DNA of 64,000 bases from Streptomyces sp. NBC_01317 (lineage in GTDB: Bacteria; Actinomycetota; Actinomycetes; Streptomycetales; Streptomycetaceae). Within the stretch, counting starts at the first letter, position 1; the number at the start of each line of letters is the position of its first letter. Under the pieces are notes generated by a model. It saw only the letters and a list, made by a program, of their open reading frames with translations. It had not been told where the DNA came from and made no database searches. The stretch is from the NCBI RefSeq assembly GCF_035961655.1, contig NZ_CP108393.1, forward strand, positions 6,123,001-6,187,000, given 5' to 3'. Shown here one piece after another: positions 54,763 through 63,856 of the stretch. Made by a program: the position numbers and the translations under genes.

Positions 54763-54783
54763 GTCCTCAAGCGCCGGACGGGC
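54763..54783 (-). repeat. Streptomyces short repeat inside the end of the MscS gene
   Basis: GTCCTCAAGCGCCGGACGGGC is one copy of the repeat seen at 8.6-9.4 kb and 46.2 kb. On the minus strand it encodes the last residues (SPSGA) and the TGA stop of the MscS-family gene. Confidence 0.9.
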
Positions 54784-55834
54784 TTGATTTGGCCGGGGCG
54801 GAGCGTGCCGGGGACATGGTGATCCTCGGGAGGGCCTGGGGGTGTTCGGCCGCCAGCCAGGCCAGGAGTTGTTCCCTCACCGCGCAGCGGGTGGTCCAGA
54901 TGTCGTCCGCGTCCTTCGCGGTGACCACCGCGCGTACCTCCATCGTGCTCGGGGTGGTGTCCGTGACGGCCAGGCTCCAGTCGCGGCCGTCCCAGGACGG
55001 GCACTCCAGCAGGATCTCGTGCAGCTTCTCGCGCATCAGGTCCACCGGGGCCGTGTGGTCCAGCTGCAAGAAGACCGTGCCGGTCATCTGGACCCCGCCG
55101 CGCGACCAGTTCTCGAAGGGGCGGCTGGTGAAGTACGACACCGGCATGGTGATGCGCCGCTCGTCCCAGGTCCGTACCGCCAGGAAGGTCAGCGTGACCT
55201 CCTCCACCACGCCCCATTCGCCGTCGACCACCACGGTGTCCCCGATGCGCACCATGTCGCCGAACGCGATCTGGAAGCCCGCGAAGAGGTTGCCGAGCGT
55301 CGACTGGGCGGCGACACCGGCCACGATGCCGATGATGCCCGCCGAGGCCAGCATCGACGTGCCGATCGTGCGCAGGCCGGGGAAGGTCAGCAGGATCGCC
55401 GCCACCGCGACCACGATGACCACGGCGGTCACGATCCGCATGATCAGCGTGACCTGGGTACGGACCCGGCGCACCCGTGCCGGGTCCCGGGTCACCGTCG
55501 CGTAGCGCGCGTACGCCGACTGGACCGCGACGGACACCGCCCGGATCACCAGCCAGGCCCCGGCGCCGATGATCACCAGCGTCAGCGCCTGCCCGATCCG
55601 GTCCTGGTGGCTGTCGACGGAGGGCCACCGGGTCTCCCGGAACGTGGCGCGCAGGGTGGCGGCCAGCAGGACCACCTGGAGGGGGAGCCGGCAGCGGCGC
55701 AGCAGCCCCCACAGGGGCGTCTCGTGGTGGCGCTCGTCCGCCCGGCGCAGCAGGACGTCGACCGCCCAGCCGAGCAGCAGGGTCAGTGCGATCGAGCCAC
55801 CGACCACGATCAGCGGTCGCAGTACGTTCTCCAT
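54767..55834 (-). CDS. MscS-family mechanosensitive ion channel
   Basis: About 355 residues. Four membrane helices are visible: LIVVGGSIALTLLLGWAVDVL near the start, a second segment, LTLVIIGAGAWLVIRAVSVAV and IVTAVVIVVAVAAILLTF. The pore helix segment LASAGIIGIVAGVAAQSTLGNLFAGFQIAF and the beta domain IGDTVVVDGEWGVVEEVTLTF are typical of MscS. It releases solutes under osmotic downshock. ATG 55834 was chosen because it starts just before the first helix with GAGGAG upstream. The C-terminal codons are formed by a copy of a dispersed repeat. Confidence 0.93.
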   Translation of the reverse strand: MENVLRPLIVVGGSIALTLLLGWAVDVLLRRADERHHETPLWGLLRRCRLPLQVVLLAATLRATFRETRWPSVDSHQDRIGQALTLVIIGAGAWLVIRAVSVAVQSAYARYATVTRDPARVRRVRTQVTLIMRIVTAVVIVVAVAAILLTFPGLRTIGTSMLASAGIIGIVAGVAAQSTLGNLFAGFQIAFGDMVRIGDTVVVDGEWGVVEEVTLTFLAVRTWDERRITMPVSYFTSRPFENWSRGGVQMTGTVFLQLDHTAPVDLMREKLHEILLECPSWDGRDWSLAVTDTTPSTMEVRAVVTAKDADDIWTTRCAVREQLLAWLAAEHPQALPRITMSPARSAPAKSSPSGA

Positions 55835-55939
55835 GTCTCCTCGACTCTCGGCTCGTCCGGCTCCCCGGCCGTTCCTGTCCCGGGTGGCTTGGGTGGCTTG
55901 GGTGCTTGGTCGTTCCGGGCGGGCTGGCAGGATGTCGGG

Positions 55940-56509
55940 ATGGACATCATGCTTTTCCACTCGATGTACGGCCTGCGCCCGGCCGTGCACGCGGGTGCGG
56001 ACCGGCTGCGCGCGGCCGGGCATTACGTGCGCGTGCCCGACCTCTACGAGGGACAAACCGCCGCGACGGTGGAAGAGGGCATCGCGCTGAAGGACAAGAT
56101 CGGCAAGGAGGAGCTGCTGCGGCGCGCGATCCTGGCCGCCGCGCCGTACTCGGAGCGCGGTCTGCTGTACGCCGGTTTCTCGCTCGGCGGTTCGATCGCG
56201 CAGACCCTGGCGCTGGGGGACGAGAAGGCGCGGGGGCTGCTGCTGTTGCACGGCACGTCCGACATCGCGGAGAACGCGGCCGTGGACGAGCTGCCCGTAC
56301 AGCTGCATGTCGCGGACCCCGACCCGTTCGAGTCGCACGACTGGCTGAACAGCTGGTATCTGCGGATGCGGCAGATCGGCGCGGACGTCGAGATCTACCC
56401 GTACCAGGGCGCGGGGCACCTCTACACCGACCCTGAACTGCCGGACTACGACGAGGCCGCCGCGGAGCGGACCTGGCGGACCGCGCTCGGCTTCATCGAC
56501 TCGCTCTAG
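55940..56509 (+). CDS. Dienelactone-hydrolase-family alpha/beta hydrolase
   Basis: A 189-residue alpha/beta hydrolase of the DLH family. GFSLGGSIAQTLAL holds the nucleophile elbow with Ser where classical dienelactone hydrolases have Cys. LHVADPDPFESHDW supplies a probable Asp and YQGAGHLYTD the His. It begins HSMYGLRPAVHAGADRLRAAGHYVRVPDLYEG, typical of the family. The substrate is unknown. It is divergent from the MscS gene and the start is weakly supported by AGGATGTCGGG. Confidence 0.88.
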   Translation: MDIMLFHSMYGLRPAVHAGADRLRAAGHYVRVPDLYEGQTAATVEEGIALKDKIGKEELLRRAILAAAPYSERGLLYAGFSLGGSIAQTLALGDEKARGLLLLHGTSDIAENAAVDELPVQLHVADPDPFESHDWLNSWYLRMRQIGADVEIYPYQGAGHLYTDPELPDYDEAAAERTWRTALGFIDSL

Positions 56510-56581
56510 GGGCTCGCGGGGACAGGGGTGGGGCGGGAAGCTGCTTCCGCCCCACCCCGCCGTCACCCCGGTCCCGTCGGC

Positions 56582-57400
56582 TCAGGCCTTGAGTGCCTTG
56601 TCGATCGCCGTGTTGAACTGCGCCACCGTCATGGGCGGGTTCTGGCTGCCGTCGTCCGCGGTGAGCGTCTTGCCGTCCATCTTGAACGTCGGGGTGCCCT
56701 GCACGCCGCTCTTGTCGAAGGTCGCGGACATCTTCATCGCCCAGGCGTCGAACGTGCCCTCCTTGACGTCCTTCTGGAACGCCGCGTTGTTCTTGAGGGC
56801 GCTCACCGAGTCGGCGACCTGGAGCAGGTAGCTGTCCTTGGCGAACTTGTCGTTGCTCTCCTCCGGGTGGAAGTTTGTGGAGTAGAGCGCGGTCTTGTAC
56901 TGGAGGAACGCGTCGGGGCTCACGTTGAGCGCGGCGCCCAGCGCGGACAGGGCGTTCTTCGAGCCCGTGCCGTTGTCGGAGTTGTCGATGAACGTCGCGC
57001 CGACATACTGGATCTTGAACTTGCCCGCGTCGATGTCGTTCTGGACCGTCGTGCCGACCGTCTGCTCGAACTGGGCGCAGATCGGGCAGCGGGAGTCCTC
57101 GAACACTTCGAGGGTCTTCGGGGCGGACGCCTTGCCGATGACGACGGTCGTGCCGTTCGTGCCCGTGGTGTTCTTCGGGGCGGTGACGCTCGTCTCGTTC
57201 TTCGCGGCCTCCCAGTGGGAGGGCTTGTTGCCCTGGACGACGGCGTACCCGACGCCGCCGGCTATCGCGAGGAGGACGACGGCGGAACCGGCGACGATCC
57301 CCTGGCGGCGGAAGCGGTCCTTCTTGGCCTGGCGCTCGCGCTCCTGGCGCAGTCGTTCGCGGGCGGCCGCCTTGTTGGCCTGGTTGTTGCGTGTACTCAT
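56582..57400 (-). CDS. DsbA-like membrane-anchored thioredoxin-fold protein
   Basis: A 272-residue protein. A very basic, helical cytosolic start (residues 1-33) precedes a membrane anchor near residues 34-55 (GIVAGSAVVLLAIAGGVGYAVV). The extracytoplasmic thioredoxin/DsbA domain has the active site Cys105-Pro-Ile-Cys108 (SRCPICAQF) and the cis-Pro loop GVQGTPTFKMDGK. It probably forms or shuffles disulfides in exported proteins. It starts 89 bases after the stop codon of the membrane-protein gene on the same strand, so the two could be co-transcribed. Confidence 0.93.
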   Translation of the reverse strand: MSTRNNQANKAAARERLRQERERQAKKDRFRRQGIVAGSAVVLLAIAGGVGYAVVQGNKPSHWEAAKNETSVTAPKNTTGTNGTTVVIGKASAPKTLEVFEDSRCPICAQFEQTVGTTVQNDIDAGKFKIQYVGATFIDNSDNGTGSKNALSALGAALNVSPDAFLQYKTALYSTNFHPEESNDKFAKDSYLLQVADSVSALKNNAAFQKDVKEGTFDAWAMKMSATFDKSGVQGTPTFKMDGKTLTADDGSQNPPMTVAQFNTAIDKALKA

Positions 57401-57489
57401 GATCGATGACTCCGTGTGAGGACGCGCCCACGCCACTGAGGGCCGGCGCTGGTGGGGGTACGGACGGGGTGGGGAGGGGCCGGGTCGGC

Positions 57490-58194
57490 TCAGGCGGCGC
57501 TGAGCGCGGGAAGCGGCGGTCCCCGCCGTCCGACGGAGTGCACGAGCAGATGGGTGCGGGACAGGCGCGGGCGGCCCGTGGGCCGTGCTCCGCGCCGTAC
57601 CGCCCGGCGCACGGTCCCCGCGACGGAGGAGAAGGCGACGAGCAGCGGCCGGAACGCGGAGGTGGCGGCGGTCCGTACCAGACCGGCCAGCGCGGCCTCG
57701 CCGTGCCGCAGCCAGACCGTGGCGAGCAGCCCGATCGACACGTGCACGGCGAGCAGCAGCCAGGGCAGGGCCGGGTCGGGGGAGTTCAGCAGCGCGGCGG
57801 CGCCGCGCTCGGGGGAGACCACTCCGGGGAGCGGGTTCCCGAGGCCGCCGCCGCACAGGACGTCGAGGCCGACCGAGCGCAGCGAGCCCGCGACGGGACC
57901 GCCGGCCGGGCCGTAACAGACCTGCTGGCCGCTGGTGAAGACGGTGTCCGCCGCCAGTTCCAGCGGGACGAGCAGCGCCGCGATCGGCCAGAAGCCGCGC
58001 TCGCGGCCCGCTGTCGCGTACGCCAGGAGGAACACCACGGCGCTGAGCCCGGCTACGACGGGCAGCGGCACGGGGACCCGGGAGAGCAGCACGTGGGAGC
58101 CCACGGACAGCGTCACGACGAGTGCCGTGAACAGTGCTGCCCGCAGCGCTCGGAGCTGCGTCCCGGATATGTCCATTGTCGCCGAGTGTGCCAT
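57490..58194 (-). CDS. Multi-helix membrane protein, function unknown
   Basis: A 234-residue protein with five hydrophobic segments. One is near residues 14-34, a second is PVVAGLSAVVFLLAYATAG, a third is FWPIAALLVPLELAADTVF, a fourth is LPWLLLAVHVSIGLLATVWL. Two cysteines lie in predicted external loops (GQQVCYGPAG, VLCGGGLG). Positively charged, Arg-rich sequence fills the last 45 residues. I do not recognise the family. The paired cysteines and the adjacent DsbA-like gene suggest a link to envelope thiol chemistry, which is inference. Start ATG 58194 has AGGAGGGC upstream. Confidence 0.75.
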   Translation of the reverse strand: MAHSATMDISGTQLRALRAALFTALVVTLSVGSHVLLSRVPVPLPVVAGLSAVVFLLAYATAGRERGFWPIAALLVPLELAADTVFTSGQQVCYGPAGGPVAGSLRSVGLDVLCGGGLGNPLPGVVSPERGAAALLNSPDPALPWLLLAVHVSIGLLATVWLRHGEAALAGLVRTAATSAFRPLLVAFSSVAGTVRRAVRRGARPTGRPRLSRTHLLVHSVGRRGPPLPALSAA

Positions 58195-58237
58195 GCCCTC
58201 CTGTAAACACCCCTTAAAGGACCGGTCGGGCACCCGT

Positions 58238-58268
58238 CGCCGGGCGGGCCCGCGGGGCCCGCCCGGCG
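58238..58268 (-). terminator. 14-bp GC hairpin after the DUF2252 gene
   Basis: CGCCGGGCGGGCCC and GGGCCCGCCCGGCG pair perfectly around GCG, 21 bases past the DUF2252 stop on the minus strand and before the ribosome-binding site of the next gene. There is no T-run. Confidence 0.7.
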
Positions 58269-58289
58269 GTGTCCCAGGGGGTGTGCGCC

Positions 58290-59630
58290 CTACGCCAGCC
58301 GTCCGTTGCGGAACAGGTCCACGAAGATCTGGTGGTCGGCCCGCGCCCGCGCCCCGTACGCGTGCGCGAAGTCCACCAGCAGCGCCGCGAAGCCGTCCTC
58401 GTCGGCCGCGATCGCCGCGTCGATGGCCCGCTCGGTGGAGAACGGCACCAGCGAGTGGCCGCTCTCGTCGTCCGCCGCCGAGTGCATCGTCGCCGTGGCC
58501 CTGCCGAGGTCCGCGACCACCGCCGCGATCTCCTCCGGGTCGTCCAGGTCCGACCAGTCCAGGTCCACCGCGTACGGCGACACCTCCGCGACCAGCTGGC
58601 CCGCCCCGTCCAGCTCCGTCCAGCCCAGCCACGGGTCCGCGTGCGCCTGGAGCGCCCGCTGCGAGATCACCGTGCGGTGGCCCTCGTGCTGGAAGTACTC
58701 CCGGACGGCCGCGTCCGTGATGTGCCGGGACACCGCGGGCACCTGCGCCTGCTTCATGTAGATCACGACGTCGTTCTCCAGGGCGTCGCTGTTGCCCTCC
58801 AGCAGGATGTTGTACGAGGGCAGCCCGGCCGACCCGATGCCGACCCCGCGCCGCCCCACGACGTCCTTCACGCGGTACGAGTCCGGGCGGGTCAGGCTCG
58901 ACTCCGGGAGGGTCTCCAGATAGCCGTCGAAGGCCGCGAGGATCTTGTACCGCGTCGCCGCGTCCAGCTCGACCGCGCCGCCGCCGGACGCGAAGCGCCG
59001 CTCGTACTCCCGGATCTCCGTCATCGAGTCGAGCAGCGCGAAACGGGTCAGCGAACGGGCCGCGCGCAGCGCCCCGAGCAGCGGCCCCTCGGCGGTGTCC
59101 AGCGTGAAGGGCGGCACCTCGTCGTTCTTGGCGCCCGTCGCCAGCGCGTGGATCCGCTCGCGGTACGCGCCCGCGTAGATCTCCACCAGCTCGGTGATCT
59201 GCTCGTCGCTCAGCGCCTTCGTGTACCCGATGAGCGCGAGGGAGGCGGCGAAGCGCTTGAGGTCCCAGGTGAAGGGGCCGATGTACGCCTCGTCGAAGTC
59301 GTTGACGTTGAAGATCAGCCGGCCGTTGGCGTCCATGTACGTGCCGAAGTTCTCCGCGTGCAGATCGCCGTGGATCCACACCCGGCCGGTCCGCTCGTCC
59401 AAGAACGGGCCGCTCGCCCTGCTCCCCGCCCGCTGCTGCTCCAGGTCGTGGTAGAAGAGGGCCGCGGTGCCCCGGTAGAACGCGAACGCGGACGCCGCCA
59501 TCTTCCGGAACTTCACCTTGAAGGCGGCCGGGTCGGCCGCCAGCAGCCGGCCGAAAGCGGTGCCGAACACGGCGAGGATCTCCTCGCCGCGCTCCTCGTC
59601 AGCTGATTCTGCGGGACGCGGGACCGACAT
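58290..59630 (-). CDS. DUF2252 family protein
   Basis: This 446-residue protein has the DUF2252 signature VWIHGDLHAENFGTYMDANG followed by IFNVNDFDEAYIGPFTWDLKR. The HGDLHxxN...DFD pattern resembles aminoglycoside-phosphotransferase/kinase-like folds, so a phosphotransfer role on a small molecule is possible. Function is not established. KMAASAFAFYRGTAALFYHDL near residue 43 is also conserved in the family. It is divergent from dnaE. Confidence 0.9.
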   Translation of the reverse strand: MSVPRPAESADEERGEEILAVFGTAFGRLLAADPAAFKVKFRKMAASAFAFYRGTAALFYHDLEQQRAGSRASGPFLDERTGRVWIHGDLHAENFGTYMDANGRLIFNVNDFDEAYIGPFTWDLKRFAASLALIGYTKALSDEQITELVEIYAGAYRERIHALATGAKNDEVPPFTLDTAEGPLLGALRAARSLTRFALLDSMTEIREYERRFASGGGAVELDAATRYKILAAFDGYLETLPESSLTRPDSYRVKDVVGRRGVGIGSAGLPSYNILLEGNSDALENDVVIYMKQAQVPAVSRHITDAAVREYFQHEGHRTVISQRALQAHADPWLGWTELDGAGQLVAEVSPYAVDLDWSDLDDPEEIAAVVADLGRATATMHSAADDESGHSLVPFSTERAIDAAIAADEDGFAALLVDFAHAYGARARADHQIFVDLFRNGRLA

Positions 59631-59833
59631 CGCGGGGTGCCTCCTGGTGCAAGGGCTAAGGGTGTCGACGGCGCCTCGGCGCCGTCAGAAGTGGCAACGC
59701 ACGACGGTACTCGCGAGTGCCCGCCGGTGGGCCCGTCCGGCCCTCGTTTGTCGGTCCCGAGTCGTAGACTTCCACGCTGTCCCCCCAGACTGTTCCGCAG
59801 CCTGTCGATCGCCGTTCGCCGGAGGCCCCCGTC

Positions 59834-62800
59834 GTGACCAAGCCGCCTTTCACGCACCTGCATGTCCACACCCAGTACTCACTGCTGGACGGTGCCGCGC
59901 GGCTGGGGGACATGTTCAAGGCCTGCGGTGAGATGGGCATGTCCCACATCGCCATGACGGACCACGGGAACCTGCACGGGGCCTACGACTTCTTCCACCA
60001 GGCGAAGAAGGCCGGCGTCACCCCCATCATCGGCATCGAGGCGTACGTCGCCCCCGAGTCGCGGCGCAACAAGCGGAAGATCCAGTGGGGCCAGCCGCAC
60101 CAGAAGCGGGACGACGTGTCCGGTTCCGGCGGTTACACCCACAAGACGATCTGGGCGGCGAATGCGAAGGGGCTGCACAACCTCTTCCGCCTCTCCTCCG
60201 ACGCGTACGCCGAGGGGTGGCTGACCAAGTGGCCGCGGATGGACAAGGAGACCATCGCCCAGTGGTCCGAGGGCCTGATCGCCTCCACCGGCTGCCCGTC
60301 CGGCGAGGTCCAGACCCGGCTGCGCCTCGGCCAGTTCGACGACGCGCTCAAGGCGGCCTCCGAGTACCAGGACATCTTCGGCAAGGAGCGGTACTTCCTG
60401 GAGCTGATGGACCACGGCATTGAGATCGAACGCCGGGTCAGGGACGGCCTGCTGGAGATCGGCCAGAAGCTGGGCATCCCCCCGCTGGTCACCAACGACT
60501 CGCACTACACGTACGCGAACGAGGCCACGGCCCACGACGCGCTGCTCTGCATCCAGACCGGCAAGAACCTGTCCGACCCGGACCGCTTCCGCTTCGACGG
60601 CACCGGCTACTACCTCAAGTCCACGGACGAGATGTACGCGGTGGACTCCTCCGACGCCTGGCAGGAGGGCTGCGCCAACACCCTGCTGGTGGCGCAGCAG
60701 ATCGACACCGACGGCATGTTCCAGGAGCGGAACCTGATGCCCAGGTTCGACATCCCGGACGGCTTCACCGAGGTCACCTGGTTCCGCGAGGAGACCATGC
60801 GCGGCATGGCCCGCCGCTACCCGGGCGGCATCCCTGACGACCGGCTCAAGCAGGTCGAGTACGAGATGGGGATCATCATCGAGATGGGCTTCCCCGGGTA
60901 CTTCCTGGTGGTCGCCGACTTCATCATGTGGGCCAAGAACAACGGCATCGCGGTGGGCCCGGGCCGCGGCTCGGCGGCCGGCTCGATCGTCTCGTACGCG
61001 ATGGGCATCACCGACCTTGACCCGATCGAGCACGGGCTGATCTTCGAGCGGTTCCTCAACCCCGAGCGCATCTCGATGCCCGACGTCGACATCGACTTCG
61101 ACGAGCGCCGGCGCGGCGAGGTCATCCGGTACGTGACGGAGAAGTACGGCGCCGACAAGGTCGCCATGATCGGTACGTACGGGAAGATCAAGGCCAAGAA
61201 CGCGATCAAGGACTCCGCGCGTGTCCTCGGCTACCCGTACGCGATGGGCGACCGCCTCACCAAGGCCATGCCCGCCGACGTCCTCGGCAAGGGCATCGAC
61301 CTCAACGGCATCACGGACCCCAAGCACCCGCGCTACAGCGAGGCGGGCGAGATCCGGGCGATGTACGAGAACGAACCGGACGTGAAGAAGGTCATCGACA
61401 CCGCGAAGGGTGTGGAGGGCCTCGTCCGGCAGATGGGTGTGCACGCGGCCGGCGTGATCATGTCCAGCGAGCCGATCGTCGACCACGCCCCGATCTGGGT
61501 ACGGCACACCGACGGGGTGACCATCACGCAGTGGGACTACCCCCAGTGCGAGTCGCTCGGCCTGCTCAAGATGGACTTCCTGGGGCTGCGCAACCTCACG
61601 ATCATGGACGACGCCGTCAAGATGGTGAAGGTCAACAAGGGCATCGACCTGGACCTGCTGGCGCTGCCGCTCACCGACCCGACGACGTACGAACTGCTCT
61701 GCCGCGGTGACACACTCGGCGTCTTCCAGTTCGACGGCGGGCCCATGCGCTCCCTGCTGCGCCTGATGAAGCCCGACAACTTCGAGGACATTTCCGCCGT
61801 CTCGGCCCTCTACCGGCCGGGCCCGATGGGCATGAACTCGCACACGAACTACGCGCTGCGCAAGAACGGCCAGCAGGAGATCACCCCGATCCACCCGGAG
61901 CTGGAGGAGCCCCTCAAGGAGATCCTCGGCCTCACCCACGGCCTGATCGTGTACCAGGAGCAGGTGCAGAAGGCCGCCCAGATCATCGCCGGGTACTCAC
62001 TCGGCGAGGCCGACATCCTGCGCCGCGTGATGGGCAAGAAGAAGGCCGACGAGCTGGCGAAGAACTTCGTCCTCTTCCAGGCGGGCGCCAAGAAGAACGG
62101 CTACTCGGACGAGGCGATCCAGGCGCTCTGGGACGTCCTGGTGCCGTTCGCCGGATACGCCTTCAACAAGGCCCACTCCTCCGCGTACGGCCTGGTCACC
62201 TACTGGACCGCGTACCTCAAGGCGAACCACCCCGCCGAGTACATGGCGGCGCTGCTGACCTCCGTCAAGGACGACAAGGACAAGTCGGCCGTCTACCTCA
62301 ACGAGTGCCGGCGCATGGGCATCAAGGTGCTCCCGCCGAACGTCAACGAGTCCCAGTCGAACTTCGCCGCGCAGGGCGACGACGTGATCCTCTTCGGCCT
62401 CACCGCGATCAGGAACGTCGGGCAGAACGTCGTCGACTCGATCATCCGGTGCCGCAAGGCCAAGGGGAAGTACAGCTCCTTCCCCGACTTCCTGGACAAG
62501 GTCGAGGCGGTCGTCTGCAACAAGCGGACCGTCGAGTCGCTGATCAAGGCCGGCGCCTTCGACGAGATGGGCCACACCCGCAAGGGGCTCGTCGCCCACC
62601 ACGAGCCGATGATCGACAACGTGGTCGCGGTGAAGCGCAAGGAGGCCGAGGGGCAGTTCGACCTCTTCGGCGGGATGGGCGAGGAGCAGAACGACGAGCC
62701 CGGCTTCGGTCTCGACGTCGAGTTCTCCGACATCGAGTGGGACAAGTCGTACCTCCTCGCGCAGGAGCGGGAGATGCTCGGCCTGTACGTCTCCGACCAC

Positions 62801-63373
62801 CCGCTCTTCGGTCTGGAGCACGTGCTGTCCGACAAGTCCGACGCGGCGATCTCCCAGCTCACCGGCGGCGAGCACGCGGACGGCGCGGTCGTCACCATCG
62901 GCGGCATCATCTCCGGCCTCCAGCGCAAGATGACCAAGCAGGGCAACGCCTGGGCCATCGCCACCGTCGAGGACCTCGCCGGCTCCATCGAGTGCATGTT
63001 CTTCCCCGCGACCTACCAGCTGGTCTCCACCCAACTCGTGGAGGACACCGTCGTCTTCGTCAAGGGCCGCCTCGACAAGCGGGAGGACATCCCCCGGCTG
63101 GTCGCCATGGAACTCCAGGTGCCCGACGTGTCGTCCGCCGGGACGGACGCGCCGGTGGTCATCACGATCCCGACGGTGAAGGTCACCCCGCCGATGATCA
63201 GCCGCCTCGGCGAGATCCTCGGCCACCACCGGGGCAACTCCGAGGTGCGGATCAAGCTCCAGGGCGCCAGGAAGACGACGGTGCTCCGGCTGGACCGGCA
63301 CCGGGTGCAGCCGGACGCGGCGCTGTTCGGGGACCTGAAGGTGCTGCTGGGCCCGGCGTGCCTGGCGGGCTGA
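59834..63373 (+). CDS. dnaE: DNA polymerase III alpha subunit
   Basis: The 1179-residue replicative polymerase. The N-terminal PHP domain begins FTHLHVHTQYSLLDGAARL. The polymerase active site includes GPGRGSAAGSIVSYAMGITDLDPI and the catalytic aspartates of PDVDIDFDERRR near residues 415-420. Helix-hairpin-helix and OB-fold domains (GGIISGLQRKMTKQGNAWAIATVEDL) complete it. The C-terminus lacks a proofreading exonuclease, as expected for DnaE. The GTG start has CGGAGG upstream. Confidence 0.98.
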   Translation: MTKPPFTHLHVHTQYSLLDGAARLGDMFKACGEMGMSHIAMTDHGNLHGAYDFFHQAKKAGVTPIIGIEAYVAPESRRNKRKIQWGQPHQKRDDVSGSGGYTHKTIWAANAKGLHNLFRLSSDAYAEGWLTKWPRMDKETIAQWSEGLIASTGCPSGEVQTRLRLGQFDDALKAASEYQDIFGKERYFLELMDHGIEIERRVRDGLLEIGQKLGIPPLVTNDSHYTYANEATAHDALLCIQTGKNLSDPDRFRFDGTGYYLKSTDEMYAVDSSDAWQEGCANTLLVAQQIDTDGMFQERNLMPRFDIPDGFTEVTWFREETMRGMARRYPGGIPDDRLKQVEYEMGIIIEMGFPGYFLVVADFIMWAKNNGIAVGPGRGSAAGSIVSYAMGITDLDPIEHGLIFERFLNPERISMPDVDIDFDERRRGEVIRYVTEKYGADKVAMIGTYGKIKAKNAIKDSARVLGYPYAMGDRLTKAMPADVLGKGIDLNGITDPKHPRYSEAGEIRAMYENEPDVKKVIDTAKGVEGLVRQMGVHAAGVIMSSEPIVDHAPIWVRHTDGVTITQWDYPQCESLGLLKMDFLGLRNLTIMDDAVKMVKVNKGIDLDLLALPLTDPTTYELLCRGDTLGVFQFDGGPMRSLLRLMKPDNFEDISAVSALYRPGPMGMNSHTNYALRKNGQQEITPIHPELEEPLKEILGLTHGLIVYQEQVQKAAQIIAGYSLGEADILRRVMGKKKADELAKNFVLFQAGAKKNGYSDEAIQALWDVLVPFAGYAFNKAHSSAYGLVTYWTAYLKANHPAEYMAALLTSVKDDKDKSAVYLNECRRMGIKVLPPNVNESQSNFAAQGDDVILFGLTAIRNVGQNVVDSIIRCRKAKGKYSSFPDFLDKVEAVVCNKRTVESLIKAGAFDEMGHTRKGLVAHHEPMIDNVVAVKRKEAEGQFDLFGGMGEEQNDEPGFGLDVEFSDIEWDKSYLLAQEREMLGLYVSDHPLFGLEHVLSDKSDAAISQLTGGEHADGAVVTIGGIISGLQRKMTKQGNAWAIATVEDLAGSIECMFFPATYQLVSTQLVEDTVVFVKGRLDKREDIPRLVAMELQVPDVSSAGTDAPVVITIPTVKVTPPMISRLGEILGHHRGNSEVRIKLQGARKTTVLRLDRHRVQPDAALFGDLKVLLGPACLAG

Positions 63374-63394
63374 CGTACCACTGACTTCCACGGC

Positions 63395-63430
63395 TGAGGG
63401 GCACGCCCGGATCATCGGGCGTGCCCCTCA
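63395..63430. terminator. Bidirectional 15-bp terminator between dnaE and a small gene
   Basis: TGAGGGGCACGCCCG and CGGGCGTGCCCCTCA pair perfectly around GATCAT. The dnaE gene and the minus-strand small gene converge on it. Confidence 0.9.
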
Positions 63431-63443
63431 CGCATGGGCGGCG

Positions 63444-63614
63444 TCAGTTGTGGCCGAAGCGCTTCTGCTTGCCCTTGTGCGGCATGTCCGACGGGGTTAT
63501 CCGGGACTGCACCTGCTCCGAGCGGTCCTCGGACGACCGCGACTCCTCGGAGCCGCGTGCCTCCGTCGACGGGGCCTGCTGCTTGTTGCGGTCACGGTTC
63601 TTGTTCTTCGCCAT
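63444..63614 (-). CDS. Conserved hydrophilic small protein (56 residues)
   Basis: A 56-residue, very hydrophilic and basic/acidic protein. It starts MAKNKNRDRNKQQAPSTEA, continues with a Ser/Glu/Arg-rich stretch and ends PHKGKQKRFGHN. AGGAGG lies seven bases before the ATG and a terminator follows the stop, so it has all signs of a real gene. Small proteins with the MAKNKNRDR start and KxKRFGHN end are common in Streptomyces next to dnaE, as I recall. Function is unknown; the sequence should be disordered and may bind nucleic acid. Confidence 0.82.
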   Translation of the reverse strand: MAKNKNRDRNKQQAPSTEARGSEESRSSEDRSEQVQSRITPSDMPHKGKQKRFGHN

Positions 63615-63856
63615 GAAGGTGCCTCCTGAGACGGTCCCGGGACCGGGACGCGTTCAGACTCACATATGCCGTAAAGTGCCGCATTTTGGATCATTGCGCT
63701 AGGTAGTGAGCCCATGTCACGGGGCCGGTGTGGGATACGCCACGCCGATGATCGAGTTCCGGACGTCAAGGCTCTTGCCGTCGGGCAGACTCGAAGGAAA
63801 CCCGCAGTAACTCCCGATCGCCCGATCCCGAGGTTGCCGAAAGAGGGGTGGAACAC

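Noticed and set aside
59879..61939. Long minus-strand frame inside dnaE
   Set aside because: Shadow of dnaE; composition of a reverse-strand reading of a conserved gene.
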